DNA of 64,000 bases from Pseudomonas frederiksbergensis (GTDB lineage Bacteria; Pseudomonadota; Gammaproteobacteria; Pseudomonadales; Pseudomonadaceae): positions 1 through 64,000 of the forward strand of contig NZ_JAAUOE010000004.1 of assembly GCF_017114915.1 (NCBI RefSeq). Direction: 5' to 3'. Under the pieces are notes generated by a model. The model worked only from the letters and a program-made list of their open reading frames with translations, was not told the origin of the DNA and ran no database searches. This document shows positions 18,848 through 27,562 of this stretch, one piece after another (the first letter of the stretch is position 1; each line of letters begins with the position of its first letter). The translations under genes and the position numbers were made by a program.

Positions 18848-20203
18848 ATGCTGTTTTTCAGAGGGTTCAAACCAGCCGTGTGCTGGATGTTTTTGCTGGG
18901 CGCCCTGGGTTTTGGGCAATGGGTCAAGGCCGCACACCTGACGACACATGATGCCAGGGAATCAGTCGCCGTCGCTCGCATTGAGCTGGACGCACAGGAG
19001 CTGCAGTGGATTGCCGAACATCCGACGGTGATCATCGCGTCGGCGCAATACCCGCTGTACCTGTTCAAGGATGAGCACGGTCACTGGAGCGGTTTGAACA
19101 ACGATGTGCTCGACCGAATCAGCGCCATGACCGGGCTGCGGTTCGTCCATGAAGAGTCGTTTTCCACCGATCAACTGCTGGAGCGACTGGAAAGTGGCGC
19201 GGCGGACATGAGCACCACGCTGGCAATCAATGACGAGCGCAAGGTGTTTCTGGATTTCAGCCATGCGTTCGGCGGGGCAGGCTGGGTATTCGTGGGGCTG
19301 GCCGGCACCCCGGCGCTACAGTCCCTGGAGCAGCTTTCAAAAAGAGTCCTGGTATTGCCGGCCCGGCATGCTCTGGAAGGCGTCATTCGTCGTGACTACC
19401 CGGCGATCGAGCTGCGTTCGGTCAAAACCTACGCTGAAGCCCGTGCGCTAGTGGAAAGTGGCGAGGCCTACGCCACGATTGAAAACGAAATCGGTGCGCA
19501 GCTCTATCCCTCGGGCCGGCTCAAGGTCGGGCGTGCGGTAGAGGGCAAATGGGAGGCGGATCATTTGGCGGTCCGCAAAGGGCAGCCGCAGTTATTGAGC
19601 ATCCTCAACAAGGCACTCGAAGCATTTCCACCCGCCGAGTTACGCGCCATACGACTGAAGTGGCTCAGTGGAATTGCGCCAGTACACGCGCCCTCGGCCT
19701 GGCAGCGGATAACCCGGTGGGGCTGCTGGAGCCTGTTCATCATGAGCCTGTTCGGCGTGCTTTCACTGCTTTGGAGCCGCCGGCTTGCGGCACTGATCGA
19801 GCAGCGTCGGGACGCCGAGAAAGACCTCAATGACCAGCTCGCCCTGCAGCACGCATTGATAGATGCCATGCCCGATCCGATGTTCGTGCGTGATCTGGAA
19901 GGGCGTTTGATCATGTGCAACAAAAGTTATGAGGAGCGCTTTTCGATCCGTTTCGACCAGATTCAGGGGCGCCAACTGATCGAGCTTGATGTCCTGCCCA
20001 AAGAAACCGCCGAGCAGCTGCACGCCGAGTTCATGGCTCAGCTCGGTACCCGCAAGACCCGCTTCAGCGAGCGTCAATTGATGTTCAAGGACGGCGTCAG
20101 GGATATTTACCAGTGGACAGTGCCGTTTTACAGCGCGGACGGTCAATTGCGAGGACTGCTGGGCGGATGGTCCGATATCGCCAAGCATACAAGGCAGGCG
20201 TGA
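18848..20203 (+). CDS. BvgS-like periplasmic sensor protein lacking a kinase domain
   Basis: A 451-residue protein. The N-terminal signal segment is followed by a periplasmic solute-binding-type (Venus flytrap, family 3) domain, about residues 50-275, with the BvgS/EvgS-like opening ELQWIAEHPTVIIA and LLERLESGAADMSTTLAIN. A membrane helix lies at about 294-311, then a short coiled coil and a PAS domain at about 335-447 ending GLLGGWSDIAKHTRQA. In unorthodox sensors of this type a histidine kinase begins at this point; here a stop codon comes instead, and no kinase sequence is seen in any frame of the next 150 bases. It is either a truncated sensor or a stand-alone receptor signalling through a partner. 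AAGGA supports the ATG start. Confidence 0.85.
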   Translation: MLFFRGFKPAVCWMFLLGALGFGQWVKAAHLTTHDARESVAVARIELDAQELQWIAEHPTVIIASAQYPLYLFKDEHGHWSGLNNDVLDRISAMTGLRFVHEESFSTDQLLERLESGAADMSTTLAINDERKVFLDFSHAFGGAGWVFVGLAGTPALQSLEQLSKRVLVLPARHALEGVIRRDYPAIELRSVKTYAEARALVESGEAYATIENEIGAQLYPSGRLKVGRAVEGKWEADHLAVRKGQPQLLSILNKALEAFPPAELRAIRLKWLSGIAPVHAPSAWQRITRWGCWSLFIMSLFGVLSLLWSRRLAALIEQRRDAEKDLNDQLALQHALIDAMPDPMFVRDLEGRLIMCNKSYEERFSIRFDQIQGRQLIELDVLPKETAEQLHAEFMAQLGTRKTRFSERQLMFKDGVRDIYQWTVPFYSADGQLRGLLGGWSDIAKHTRQA

Positions 20204-20298
20204 AACAGCTGTTTTTTTGCTGTCATCTTTACCGTGCATGCTCTATCTACCAGAGGCGCCGGTGCGCCTGCCGTTGGAATCCGGAGCTTTCTTCTCGG

Positions 20299-20332
20299 GC
20301 CTGGGGTCATTGACTGTGGACACGCCCCAGGC
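20299..20332 (+). terminator. Possible hairpin terminator after the sensor gene
   Basis: GCCTGGGG and CCCCAGGC are separated by an 18-base loop and followed by ACTTTGTTTG. The T tract is weak, so this is tentative. Confidence 0.4.
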
Positions 20333-20365
20333 ACTTTGTTTGCGGACTATTGAGTGGTGATCGAG

Positions 20366-20653
20366 ATGGAAAGTATCAGTCTATTGCTCGGTGAGGCTCT
20401 GAGCCCGTATCAGGTCACGTTGACCCCATCGGGTACCCGTGGCGAATGCCTTGTGACGCTCAAGAGTATGACCGGCGCTATTGTGGTCGAACGGCTATTC
20501 AATCAGGCCCAGTTAACCGATAAACGTCTGCTGACGGACGTTGTCGACGGGCTGCACCGCGACGTGCTGATCGCTGAAGGACGTCTTGAACCCTGTGTCA
20601 TTGCGGCGTTGCGCAATGCTGCCCAGGACAAGCTCCTGGCCAGCCGAAATTGA
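20366..20653 (+). CDS. DUF3509 domain-containing protein
   Basis: A 95-residue protein beginning MESISLLLGEALSPYQVTLTP, characteristic of the small DUF3509 family that is largely confined to Pseudomonas; its function is unknown. It has no signal peptide or membrane segment. The start at ATG 20366 matches the family; a GTG twelve bases earlier is in frame. It is a single gene with its own terminator at 20774-20812. Confidence 0.85.
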   Translation: MESISLLLGEALSPYQVTLTPSGTRGECLVTLKSMTGAIVVERLFNQAQLTDKRLLTDVVDGLHRDVLIAEGRLEPCVIAALRNAAQDKLLASRN

Positions 20654-20773
20654 AATGTTTTTTGTGGGAACCTTCCTGCGCCAGGGTCAGTCAGACCTTG
20701 TAACAGCAGGATCAAGCATTGTGCTCCGGTGCTTGTAACTTGCTGCTACTGGTCTGTCATACAGGCCACGTTT

Positions 20774-20812
20774 AACCCCGAGTTGTCTCCCCACTTCTCG
20801 GGGTTTCTTTTT
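20774..20812 (+). terminator. Terminator after the DUF3509 gene
   Basis: AACCCCGAG, a 14-base loop, CTCGGGGTT, then TCTTTTTG. It lies between convergent genes and may also slow transcripts from the minus-strand CoA-transferase gene. Confidence 0.85.
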
Positions 20813-20841
20813 GCCTGGGATTTGTCACAGGGTCCGCAGCT

Positions 20842-22041
20842 TTAGATGGCCCCATCCTCACGCAGCCGTGCGATCTGTGCCGGGTCGTAGCCCAGATCGT
20901 GAAGGACCTGCGCATTGTGTTCCCCCAGTTGCGGCCCGACCCATTCGGAGGTGCCGGGTGTCTCAGAGAGCTTCGGCACGATGCCGGGCATCTTGAAGTC
21001 CTTGCCATCGGGCAGCTTGGCTTGCAGGAACATTTCCCGGGCCAGGTACTGCGGATCGCTGAACATGTCTTCGGCGCTGAAAATCCGGCTGGCGGGAACG
21101 TCAGCCTGGTTCAGTTGCTCGATCACCGCGTCCAGCGGCAGTGAGTTGACCCAGCGATCGATCACCCCGTAAATCTCGTCGCGACGGCTGTCGCGCCCGT
21201 CGTTGCTGGCCAGCAACGGGTCGTTGGCCAGGTCCTCGCGGCCGATGATCAGCATGAAGCGCTTGAAGATCGCATCGCCGTTGGCGCCGATCTGCACGTG
21301 TTTGCCGTCAGCGCTGGTGTGAATGGAGGAGGGCGTGATGCCCGGCATGATGTTGCCGGTGCGTTCGCGGATGAAGCCGAACACGTCGAACTCCGGGACC
21401 ATGCTTTCCATCATGGCGAAGATCGCTTCGTACAGCGCCACATCGACCACTTGGCCCAAGCCACCGTTGACTTCGCGATGACGCAAGGCCATCAGTGCAC
21501 CGATCACGCCCCAGAGCGCGGCAATCGAGTCGCCGATGGAAATCCCGGTACGCACCGGCGGCCGGTCCTCGAACCCGGTGATGTAGCGCAGGCCGCCCAT
21601 GGATTCACCGACCGCGCCAAAGCCTGGCTGATCTTTCATGGGACCGGTCTGGCCGAAGCCCGAGAGCCGCACCATCACCAGTTTCGGGTTCAATGCGTGC
21701 AAGACTTCCCAGCCCAGGCCGAGCTTTTCCAGCACGCCGGGGCGAAAATTCTCGATCAGGATATCTGCTTCACTGAGCAGCTGTTTCAGAATCGCCAGGC
21801 CATCGGGGTGTTTCAGGTTCAGGGTCAGGGATTTCTTGTTGCGCGCCTGAACGAACCACCACAGCGAGGTGCCTTCGTACAGCTTGCGCCATTTGCGCAA
21901 CGGATCGCCGCCATCCGGGGATTCGATCTTGATCACTTCGGCGCCGAATTCGCCGCAAATACGCGAGGCAAACGGCCCGGCAATCAACGTACCCAATTCG
22001 ATGACTTTCAGACCCGAGAGCGGTTTGTTGGAGAGCGGCAT
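20842..22041 (-). CDS. CaiB/BaiF family (type III) CoA-transferase
   Basis: A 399-residue protein of the formyl-CoA transferase/CaiB family, which moves CoA between carboxylic acids through an aspartyl anhydride. Family hallmarks are LSGLKVIELGTLIAGPFASRICGEFGAEVIKIE near the N-terminus, ILIENFRPGVLEKLGLG and the GFGAVGESMGGLRYITG region. The substrate cannot be read from the sequence; there is no neighbouring decarboxylase or acyl-CoA gene to suggest one. The chosen ATG has AGGAT upstream. An in-frame extension of 35 residues is rejected because family members start at the chosen methionine. The divergent neighbour is yaeQ. Confidence 0.9.
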   Translation of the reverse strand: MPLSNKPLSGLKVIELGTLIAGPFASRICGEFGAEVIKIESPDGGDPLRKWRKLYEGTSLWWFVQARNKKSLTLNLKHPDGLAILKQLLSEADILIENFRPGVLEKLGLGWEVLHALNPKLVMVRLSGFGQTGPMKDQPGFGAVGESMGGLRYITGFEDRPPVRTGISIGDSIAALWGVIGALMALRHREVNGGLGQVVDVALYEAIFAMMESMVPEFDVFGFIRERTGNIMPGITPSSIHTSADGKHVQIGANGDAIFKRFMLIIGREDLANDPLLASNDGRDSRRDEIYGVIDRWVNSLPLDAVIEQLNQADVPASRIFSAEDMFSDPQYLAREMFLQAKLPDGKDFKMPGIVPKLSETPGTSEWVGPQLGEHNAQVLHDLGYDPAQIARLREDGAI

Positions 22042-22188
22042 GCGAAATCCTGTAGGACAAAGGTTGAGCGAATGCAGAGTTTTAGCATAGGCCGGCATCC
22101 ATCGCTCAAAGTTGATCGCCTTCAATTCGTTGATTGCCGCTTGCATCGGTTAGACTTGCCGCCTTTCCCCGTATCAAGAAGCCCGTTC

Positions 22189-22731
22189 ATGGCCCAGCCG
22201 TCCACGACCTACAAGTTTGAACTGAACCTCACCGACCTCGACCGCAGCGTTTACGAGAACGTGAAGCAGACCATCGCCCGTCACCCTTCGGAAACCGAAG
22301 AGCGCATGACTGTGCGGCTGCTGGCCTACGCCTTCTGGTACAACGAACAGCTGTCCTTTGGCCGCGGTCTGTCAGACGTGGATGAGCCGGCGCTGTGGGA
22401 AAAGAGCCTGGACGACCGTGTCCTGCACTGGATCGAAGTCGGTCAGCCAGACGCCGATCGCCTGACCTGGTGCTCGCGCCGCACCGAACGCACCAGCCTG
22501 CTGGCCTACGGCAGCCTGCGGGTCTGGGAAGGCAAAGTGATCCCGGCGATCAAAACCCTGAAAAACGTCAACATCGCCGCCGTGCCTCAGGACGTGCTGG
22601 AAACCCTGGCCAAGGACATGCCGCGCGTTATCAAGTGGGACGTGATGATCAGCGAAGGAACGATTTTCGTCACCGACGACCGTGGTCAGCACGAAGTCCA
22701 GTTGCAATGGCTGGCCGGCGAACGCGGCTGA
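22189..22731 (+). CDS. yaeQ: YaeQ family protein
   Basis: A 180-residue protein of the YaeQ family, which has a restriction-endonuclease-like (PD-(D/E)XK) fold; its cellular role is not settled. It begins MAQPSTTYKFELNLTDLDRSVYE, with conserved HPSETEERMTVRLLAYAFWY and LSDVDEPALWEK segments. The start is the ATG directly following a short gap from the divergent CoA-transferase gene; in-frame codons upstream overlap that gene and are excluded. recJ follows after 66 bases, a common neighbour in Pseudomonas. Confidence 0.92.
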   Translation: MAQPSTTYKFELNLTDLDRSVYENVKQTIARHPSETEERMTVRLLAYAFWYNEQLSFGRGLSDVDEPALWEKSLDDRVLHWIEVGQPDADRLTWCSRRTERTSLLAYGSLRVWEGKVIPAIKTLKNVNIAAVPQDVLETLAKDMPRVIKWDVMISEGTIFVTDDRGQHEVQLQWLAGERG

Positions 22732-22797
22732 TTATTCGCCGCTGAAGCGTGTCACACGGTTTTATCCTACGTATTCAAGAGAAGCACCTGTCACCCC

Positions 22798-24507
22798 ATG
22801 CGCATCGAACCTCGCCTGTTGCCCGACACCCTGCCATTTCTCGGTGATATTCCACCGCTGTTGACCCGCCTCTACGCGGCCCGGGGCGTGCAGTCCGAGG
22901 CTGAACTGGACAAGAGCCTGGCGCGGCTGATTCCGTTTCAGCAGCTCAAAGGCATCGAGGCGGCGGTGGATTTGCTGGTAACGGCGCTGGAGCAGCGTCA
23001 GCGGATTCTGATCGTCGGCGACTTCGACGCCGACGGTGCGACGGCCAGTACGGTGGGCATGCTGGGGCTGCGCCTGCTGGGCGCGGCGCATGTCGACTAT
23101 CTGGTGCCGAACCGGTTCGAGTACGGCTACGGCCTGACCCCGGAAATCGTCGAAGTGGCGCTGACCCGTGAGCCGCAACTGCTGATCACCGTGGACAACG
23201 GCATCTCCAGCGTCGAAGGCGTGGCCGCGGCGAAAAAGGCCGGGCTCAAGGTGCTGGTCACTGATCACCACTTGCCTGGCGATGAGCTGCCGTTGGCCGA
23301 TGCCATCGTCAATCCGAACCAGCCGGGTTGCGCATTCCCGAGCAAGGCCCTGGCCGGTGTCGGGGTGATCTTCTATGTGCTGATGGCCCTGCGTGCGCGC
23401 TTGCGCAGCCTGGGCTGGTACGAGAGCAAGCCGCAGCCGAACATTGGCGAACTGCTGGATCTGGTGGCACTGGGCAGCGTCGCCGACGTGGTGCCGCTGG
23501 ACGCCAACAACCGGATTCTGGTGCATCAGGGCCTGGAGCGGATTCGCGCCGGGCGCGCTCGGCCAGGGCTCAAGGCGATCCTTGAAGTGGCCAAGCGTGA
23601 CCCTTCGCGCATCACCTCCACGGACCTGGGTTTCATCCTTGGCCCGCGCCTGAACGCGGCGGGGCGTCTGGACGACATGAGCCTGGGCATCGAATGCCTG
23701 CTCACCGAAGACGCGGGCGCTGCCCGTGAAATGGCCGCGCAACTGGATGGCATGAATCAGGACCGCAAATCCATCGAGCAGGGTATGCAGCGTGAGGCGC
23801 TGGCCCAGCTCAAGGATCTGCCGGTGGAATCGATGCCGTTCGGCCTGTGCCTGTTCGATCCCGAGTGGCACCAGGGCGTCATCGGTATCCTCGCGTCGCG
23901 TATGAAAGAGCGCTATTTCCGTCCGACCATTGCCTTTGCCGATGCCGGCGATGGCCTGCTCAAAGGCTCGGGGCGTTCGGTTCAGGGCTTTCATATTCGC
24001 GATGCCTTGAGCGTGGTCGCGGCGCAGCATCCGAACCTGATCAGCAAATACGGCGGCCACGCCATGGCGGCCGGCCTGACGCTGCCGGAAGCGAATTTTC
24101 CGTTGTTCGCCGAAGCCTTCGACGCCGAAGTGCGCCGGCAGATGCGCGAAGAAGACCTGACCGGGCGTCTGCTGTCGGATGGCACTTTGGCGGTCGAGGA
24201 GTTTCACCTGGAACTGGCCCGCGCCCTGCGCCACGCCGGGCCTTGGGGCCAACACTTCCCGGAGCCGCTGTTTCACGGGGTGTTCCAGTTGGTCGAGCAA
24301 CGTGTGGTCGGCGAACGGCACCTCAAAGTGGTGCTGAAAAGCGAATGCGGCTCGGTGAAGCTGGATGGCATCGCCTTTGGTATCGACCGTGATATCTGGC
24401 CGAATCCGACCATCAAGTGGGTTGAGTTGGCTTACAAACTCGACCTCAATGAGTTTCGTGGGAACGAGACGGTGCAGTTGATGATTGCCCACATCGAACC
24501 GCGATAA
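22798..24507 (+). CDS. recJ: Single-stranded-DNA-specific exonuclease RecJ
   Basis: A 569-residue 5'-3' exonuclease of the DHH superfamily, used in recombination and mismatch repair. DHH-family motifs are DFDADGATAS (Asp75-Gly80), VDNGISS, TDHHLPG (Asp156-His158) and, in the DHHA1 part, GGHAMAAGL. The C-terminal OB-type domain is present. The length is usual for Pseudomonas. It starts MRIEPRLLPDTLPF. A long REP-type palindrome follows the stop codon directly. Confidence 0.97.
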   Translation: MRIEPRLLPDTLPFLGDIPPLLTRLYAARGVQSEAELDKSLARLIPFQQLKGIEAAVDLLVTALEQRQRILIVGDFDADGATASTVGMLGLRLLGAAHVDYLVPNRFEYGYGLTPEIVEVALTREPQLLITVDNGISSVEGVAAAKKAGLKVLVTDHHLPGDELPLADAIVNPNQPGCAFPSKALAGVGVIFYVLMALRARLRSLGWYESKPQPNIGELLDLVALGSVADVVPLDANNRILVHQGLERIRAGRARPGLKAILEVAKRDPSRITSTDLGFILGPRLNAAGRLDDMSLGIECLLTEDAGAAREMAAQLDGMNQDRKSIEQGMQREALAQLKDLPVESMPFGLCLFDPEWHQGVIGILASRMKERYFRPTIAFADAGDGLLKGSGRSVQGFHIRDALSVVAAQHPNLISKYGGHAMAAGLTLPEANFPLFAEAFDAEVRRQMREEDLTGRLLSDGTLAVEEFHLELARALRHAGPWGQHFPEPLFHGVFQLVEQRVVGERHLKVVLKSECGSVKLDGIAFGIDRDIWPNPTIKWVELAYKLDLNEFRGNETVQLMIAHIEPR

Positions 24508-24642
24508 CTGTGGCGAGGGGGCTTGCCCCCGTTCGGCTGCGCAGCAGTCGTAGAGCATCCGGCGTGGTTTGTCTGAAGGAGTCTGATTGCAGGTTTCAGG
24601 GCCGCTTCGCAGCCCAACGGGGGCAAGCCCCCTCGCCACAGG
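24508..24642. repeat. REP doublet (GTGGCGAGGGGGCTTGCCCCC type) with internal palindrome
   Basis: CTGTGGCGAGGGGGCTTGCC at the left end is mirrored by GGCAAGCCCCCTCGCCACAG at the right end. The interior carries GTTCGGCTGCGCAGCAGTCG, almost the same as a segment of the xerD-dsbC repeat. It begins at the recJ stop codon. Confidence 0.9.
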
Positions 24643-24850
24643 TTTTGGTTTGGCTCAAATTTGGGTGTTTCATTTCTTGAACCCTCCCTGATCCCCCGAT
24701 GTCGACTAGGCTCTAAGCACTGCTTGATTATCCTTGTGACGTCTTGTCGAATTTTTTGCCCGCGGGGGCGGGTGCTGTACCTTTTTCCTGTCACTCGTCG
24801 ACTATTCAAACAGAACCCTGGAGCCTGCCCACTGATTCGAGAGGTGCCCC
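24643..24850. other. Leader region upstream of the Old Yellow Enzyme gene
   Basis: No gene is seen. It should hold the promoter of the following gene. CTTGAA (24676) and CCCGATGT (24695), 13 bases apart, resemble a heat-shock sigma factor site, but this is weak. Confidence 0.3.
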
Positions 24851-25957
24851 ATGAGTCTGCTGCTTGAACCCTATACCCTTCGTCAACTGACCCTGCTCAA
24901 CCGCATTGCGGTGTCACCGATGTGCCAGTATTCCAGCGTCGATGGGCTGGCCAATGACTGGCATCTGGTCCACCTTGGCAGCCGTGCTATCGGTGGCGCG
25001 GGTCTGGTGTTTACCGAAGCCACGGCGGTCACCGCCGACGGGCGCATCACTGCCCAGGACCTCGGCCTGTGGAATGATCAACAGATCGAATCCTTGCAAC
25101 GTATTACCCGCTTCATCGCTGCTCAGGGCGCCGTGGCCGGCATCCAGTTGGCCCACGCCGGGCGCAAGGCCAGCACGCATCGGCCGTGGCTGGGCAAGCA
25201 TGGTAGCGTCAAGCCGGAAGACGGCGGCTGGATCCCGGTCGGCCCTTCGCCGATCGCTTTCGACCCCCAGCACACACCACCCAAGCAGCTCGATGAGGGC
25301 GAGATCGCTGACATCATTCAGGCCTTCGTCGATTCGGCCAAACGGGCGCTGACCGCCGGTTTCAAAGTGGTCGAAGTGCATGCTGCCCACGGTTACCTGC
25401 TGCATCAATTTCTTTCGCCTCTGAGCAATCAGCGACGCGATCAGTACGGCGGTTCGTTCGAGAATCGCATTCGGCTGGTGCTGCAAGTCACCGAAGCGGT
25501 GCGGGCCGCATGGCCTGAAGAGTTACCGGTGTTTGTGCGGGTATCGGCCACCGACTGGGTGGAGGACGGCTGGAACCCCGATGAAACCGTGGAACTGGCG
25601 AGACGCCTGAAAGACCTGGGGGTGGACCTGATCGACGTCTCGTCGGGCGGTACGGCGGTAAACGCCGAGATTCCTACCGGGCCCGGTTACCAGACCCGTT
25701 TCGCCGAACGGGTACGCAAGGAGTCAGGCATTGCCACTGGCACTGTAGGCATGATCACCGAGCCGGCCCAGGCCGAGCACATTCTGCGTACCTGTCAGGC
25801 TGACATCATCTTCCTCGCCCGGGAGTTGTTGCGTGATCCGTACTGGCCGCTGCATGCCGATGACGACCTGGGCGGGCACAAGGCGATCTGGCCGGCGCAA
25901 TACCAGCGGGCTACCCATCGTGACCAACCGATTCATGAGTCGGATTTGCGCGACTGA
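24851..25957 (+). CDS. NADH:flavin oxidoreductase, Old Yellow Enzyme family (YqjM/XenA-like)
   Basis: A 368-residue FMN enzyme of the thermophilic-like Old Yellow Enzyme class, which reduces activated C=C bonds or nitro compounds with NAD(P)H. Cys25 in VSPMCQYSS is the redox-modulating cysteine typical of YqjM and XenA. IQLAHAGRKAS contains the active-site His region, and VHAAHGYLLHQFLSPLSNQR is the second FMN/active-site segment. The length is normal. It starts MSLLLEPYTLRQLTLLNRI after GAGAGGTG. It is a single gene with a terminator after it; the physiological substrate is unknown. Confidence 0.93.
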   Translation: MSLLLEPYTLRQLTLLNRIAVSPMCQYSSVDGLANDWHLVHLGSRAIGGAGLVFTEATAVTADGRITAQDLGLWNDQQIESLQRITRFIAAQGAVAGIQLAHAGRKASTHRPWLGKHGSVKPEDGGWIPVGPSPIAFDPQHTPPKQLDEGEIADIIQAFVDSAKRALTAGFKVVEVHAAHGYLLHQFLSPLSNQRRDQYGGSFENRIRLVLQVTEAVRAAWPEELPVFVRVSATDWVEDGWNPDETVELARRLKDLGVDLIDVSSGGTAVNAEIPTGPGYQTRFAERVRKESGIATGTVGMITEPAQAEHILRTCQADIIFLARELLRDPYWPLHADDDLGGHKAIWPAQYQRATHRDQPIHESDLRD

Positions 25958-25974
25958 AGGCCGCTGTAAAACCC

Positions 25975-26005
25975 AAAAGCCCCGGTCTGGTTGATCGGGG
26001 CTTTT
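25975..26005 (+). terminator. Terminator after the Old Yellow Enzyme gene
   Basis: AAAAGCCCC and GGGGCTTTT arms around a short loop, followed by GTTTATTTG. Confidence 0.9.
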
Positions 26006-26185
26006 GTTTATTTGAGGGAAGTCTTTATGAGGCTTTGCCGGCCTCATCGCGAAAGCGGCCCCTCCAGCCATGCCTTGACTGTGACCATCCGCCACGCTGC
26101 CCTTACTGTTTCTCAACCGCAGGTGTATCGTATTCGCCTTTTGCAGGCTCCGCGCCTGTAGCTGATACGTGAGGTAGTTGAGTTC

Positions 26186-27562
26186 ATGTCCTTTACCCGT
26201 CGACAAATACTCGGTGGTCTGGCCGGTCTTGTGGTGGTTGGCGTGGGGGCCGGTGGCGCGTCGCGTTACTGGCTGGGCAAGATGGCCGACGCTGACGCCG
26301 GCCACGACTATGAGCTGATCGCCGCACCGCTGGACGTCGAACTGGTGGCCGGGCACAAGACGCCTGCCTGGGCGTTCGGCCCGTCGGCGCCGGGCACTGA
26401 GTTGCGCGTGCGTCAGGGCGAATGGCTGCGGGTGCGCTTCATCAACCACTTGCCAGTGGCGACCACCATTCACTGGCACGGCATCCGTCTGCCGCTGGAA
26501 ATGGACGGCGTGCCGTACGTGTCGCAATTGCCGGTGCTGCCGGGCGAATACTTCGACTACAAATTCCGCGTGCCCGACGCCGGCAGCTACTGGTATCACC
26601 CGCACGTGAACAGCAGCGAAGAGCTCGGCCGCGGCCTGGTCGGCCCGCTGATCATCGAAGAGCGCGAGCCCACCGGTTTCAAATACGAAAAAACCTTGAG
26701 CCTCAAGAGCTGGCATGTCGATGACGTCGGTGCTTTCGTGCCGTTCAGCATTCCTCGCGAAGCGGCCCGTGGCGGCACGGCCGGGGGGCTGTCGACCATC
26801 AATGGCGTCTCGCAAGCGGTGATCGACTTGCCTGCCGGGCAAATCACCCGCGTACGCCTGCTCAACCTCGACAATACCCTGACGTATCGTCTCAATATCC
26901 CCGGCGTCGAAGCGCAGATCTACGCGCTGGACGGCAATCCCATCCAGCCGCGCCCACTGGGCAAGGAATACTGGCTGGGCCCGGGCATGCGTATTTGCCT
27001 GGCGATCAAGGCGCCGCCGGCCGGCGAAGAATTGTCCCTGCGCAACGGCCCGGTACGCCTGGGCACCTTCCGTTCAGTGGCCAATACCGACGCCCCGACC
27101 GAGTGGCCGCCGGCACTGCCCGCCAACCCGGTGGCCGAGCCGGACCTGGCCAATGCCGAGAAACTCAACTTCAATTTCGAATGGGTGGGTTCGGTGTCGG
27201 TCAACGTCGACAATGGCAAGCCGCCCAGCCTGTGGCAGATCAACGGCAAGGCCTGGGACATCACCGACAAGACCTGCGCCGATCGACCGATTGCCAAGCT
27301 CGAAAAGGGCAAAAGCTATATTTTCGAATTGAAAAACATGACTCAGTATCAGCACCCGATCCATTTGCATGGCATGAGTTTCAAAGTCATTGCCTCGAAC
27401 CGGCACAAGGTTATTCCGTACTTCACCGACACCTATCTGCTGGGCAAGAACGAGCGTGCGCAAGTGGCGCTGGTGGCGGATAACCCAGGGGTCTGGATGT
27501 TCCACTGCCATGTGATCGACCACATGGAAACCGGCCTGATGGCCGCCATCGAGGTGGCGTGA
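26186..27562 (+). CDS. Tat-exported multicopper oxidase
   Basis: A 458-residue periplasmic copper oxidase. The N-terminus MSFTRRQILGGLAGLVVVG is a twin-arginine signal (Arg5-Arg6), expected for a folded copper protein. The copper ligands are complete: HWHG at 96-99, WYHPH at 136-140, HPIHLHG near 391-397, and HCHVIDHMETGLM at 440-452, giving one type 1 and one trinuclear centre. Three cupredoxin domains are implied by the length. There is no Met-rich insert of the CueO kind, so a specific role in copper tolerance is not evident. Its stop codon overlaps the tadA start. Confidence 0.92.
   Translation: MSFTRRQILGGLAGLVVVGVGAGGASRYWLGKMADADAGHDYELIAAPLDVELVAGHKTPAWAFGPSAPGTELRVRQGEWLRVRFINHLPVATTIHWHGIRLPLEMDGVPYVSQLPVLPGEYFDYKFRVPDAGSYWYHPHVNSSEELGRGLVGPLIIEEREPTGFKYEKTLSLKSWHVDDVGAFVPFSIPREAARGGTAGGLSTINGVSQAVIDLPAGQITRVRLLNLDNTLTYRLNIPGVEAQIYALDGNPIQPRPLGKEYWLGPGMRICLAIKAPPAGEELSLRNGPVRLGTFRSVANTDAPTEWPPALPANPVAEPDLANAEKLNFNFEWVGSVSVNVDNGKPPSLWQINGKAWDITDKTCADRPIAKLEKGKSYIFELKNMTQYQHPIHLHGMSFKVIASNRHKVIPYFTDTYLLGKNERAQVALVADNPGVWMFHCHVIDHMETGLMAAIEVA

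Noticed and set aside
26020..26060. TTTGCCGGCCTCATCGCGAAAGCGG as another REP.
   Set aside because: It only loosely resembles REP motifs and lacks an inverted partner.
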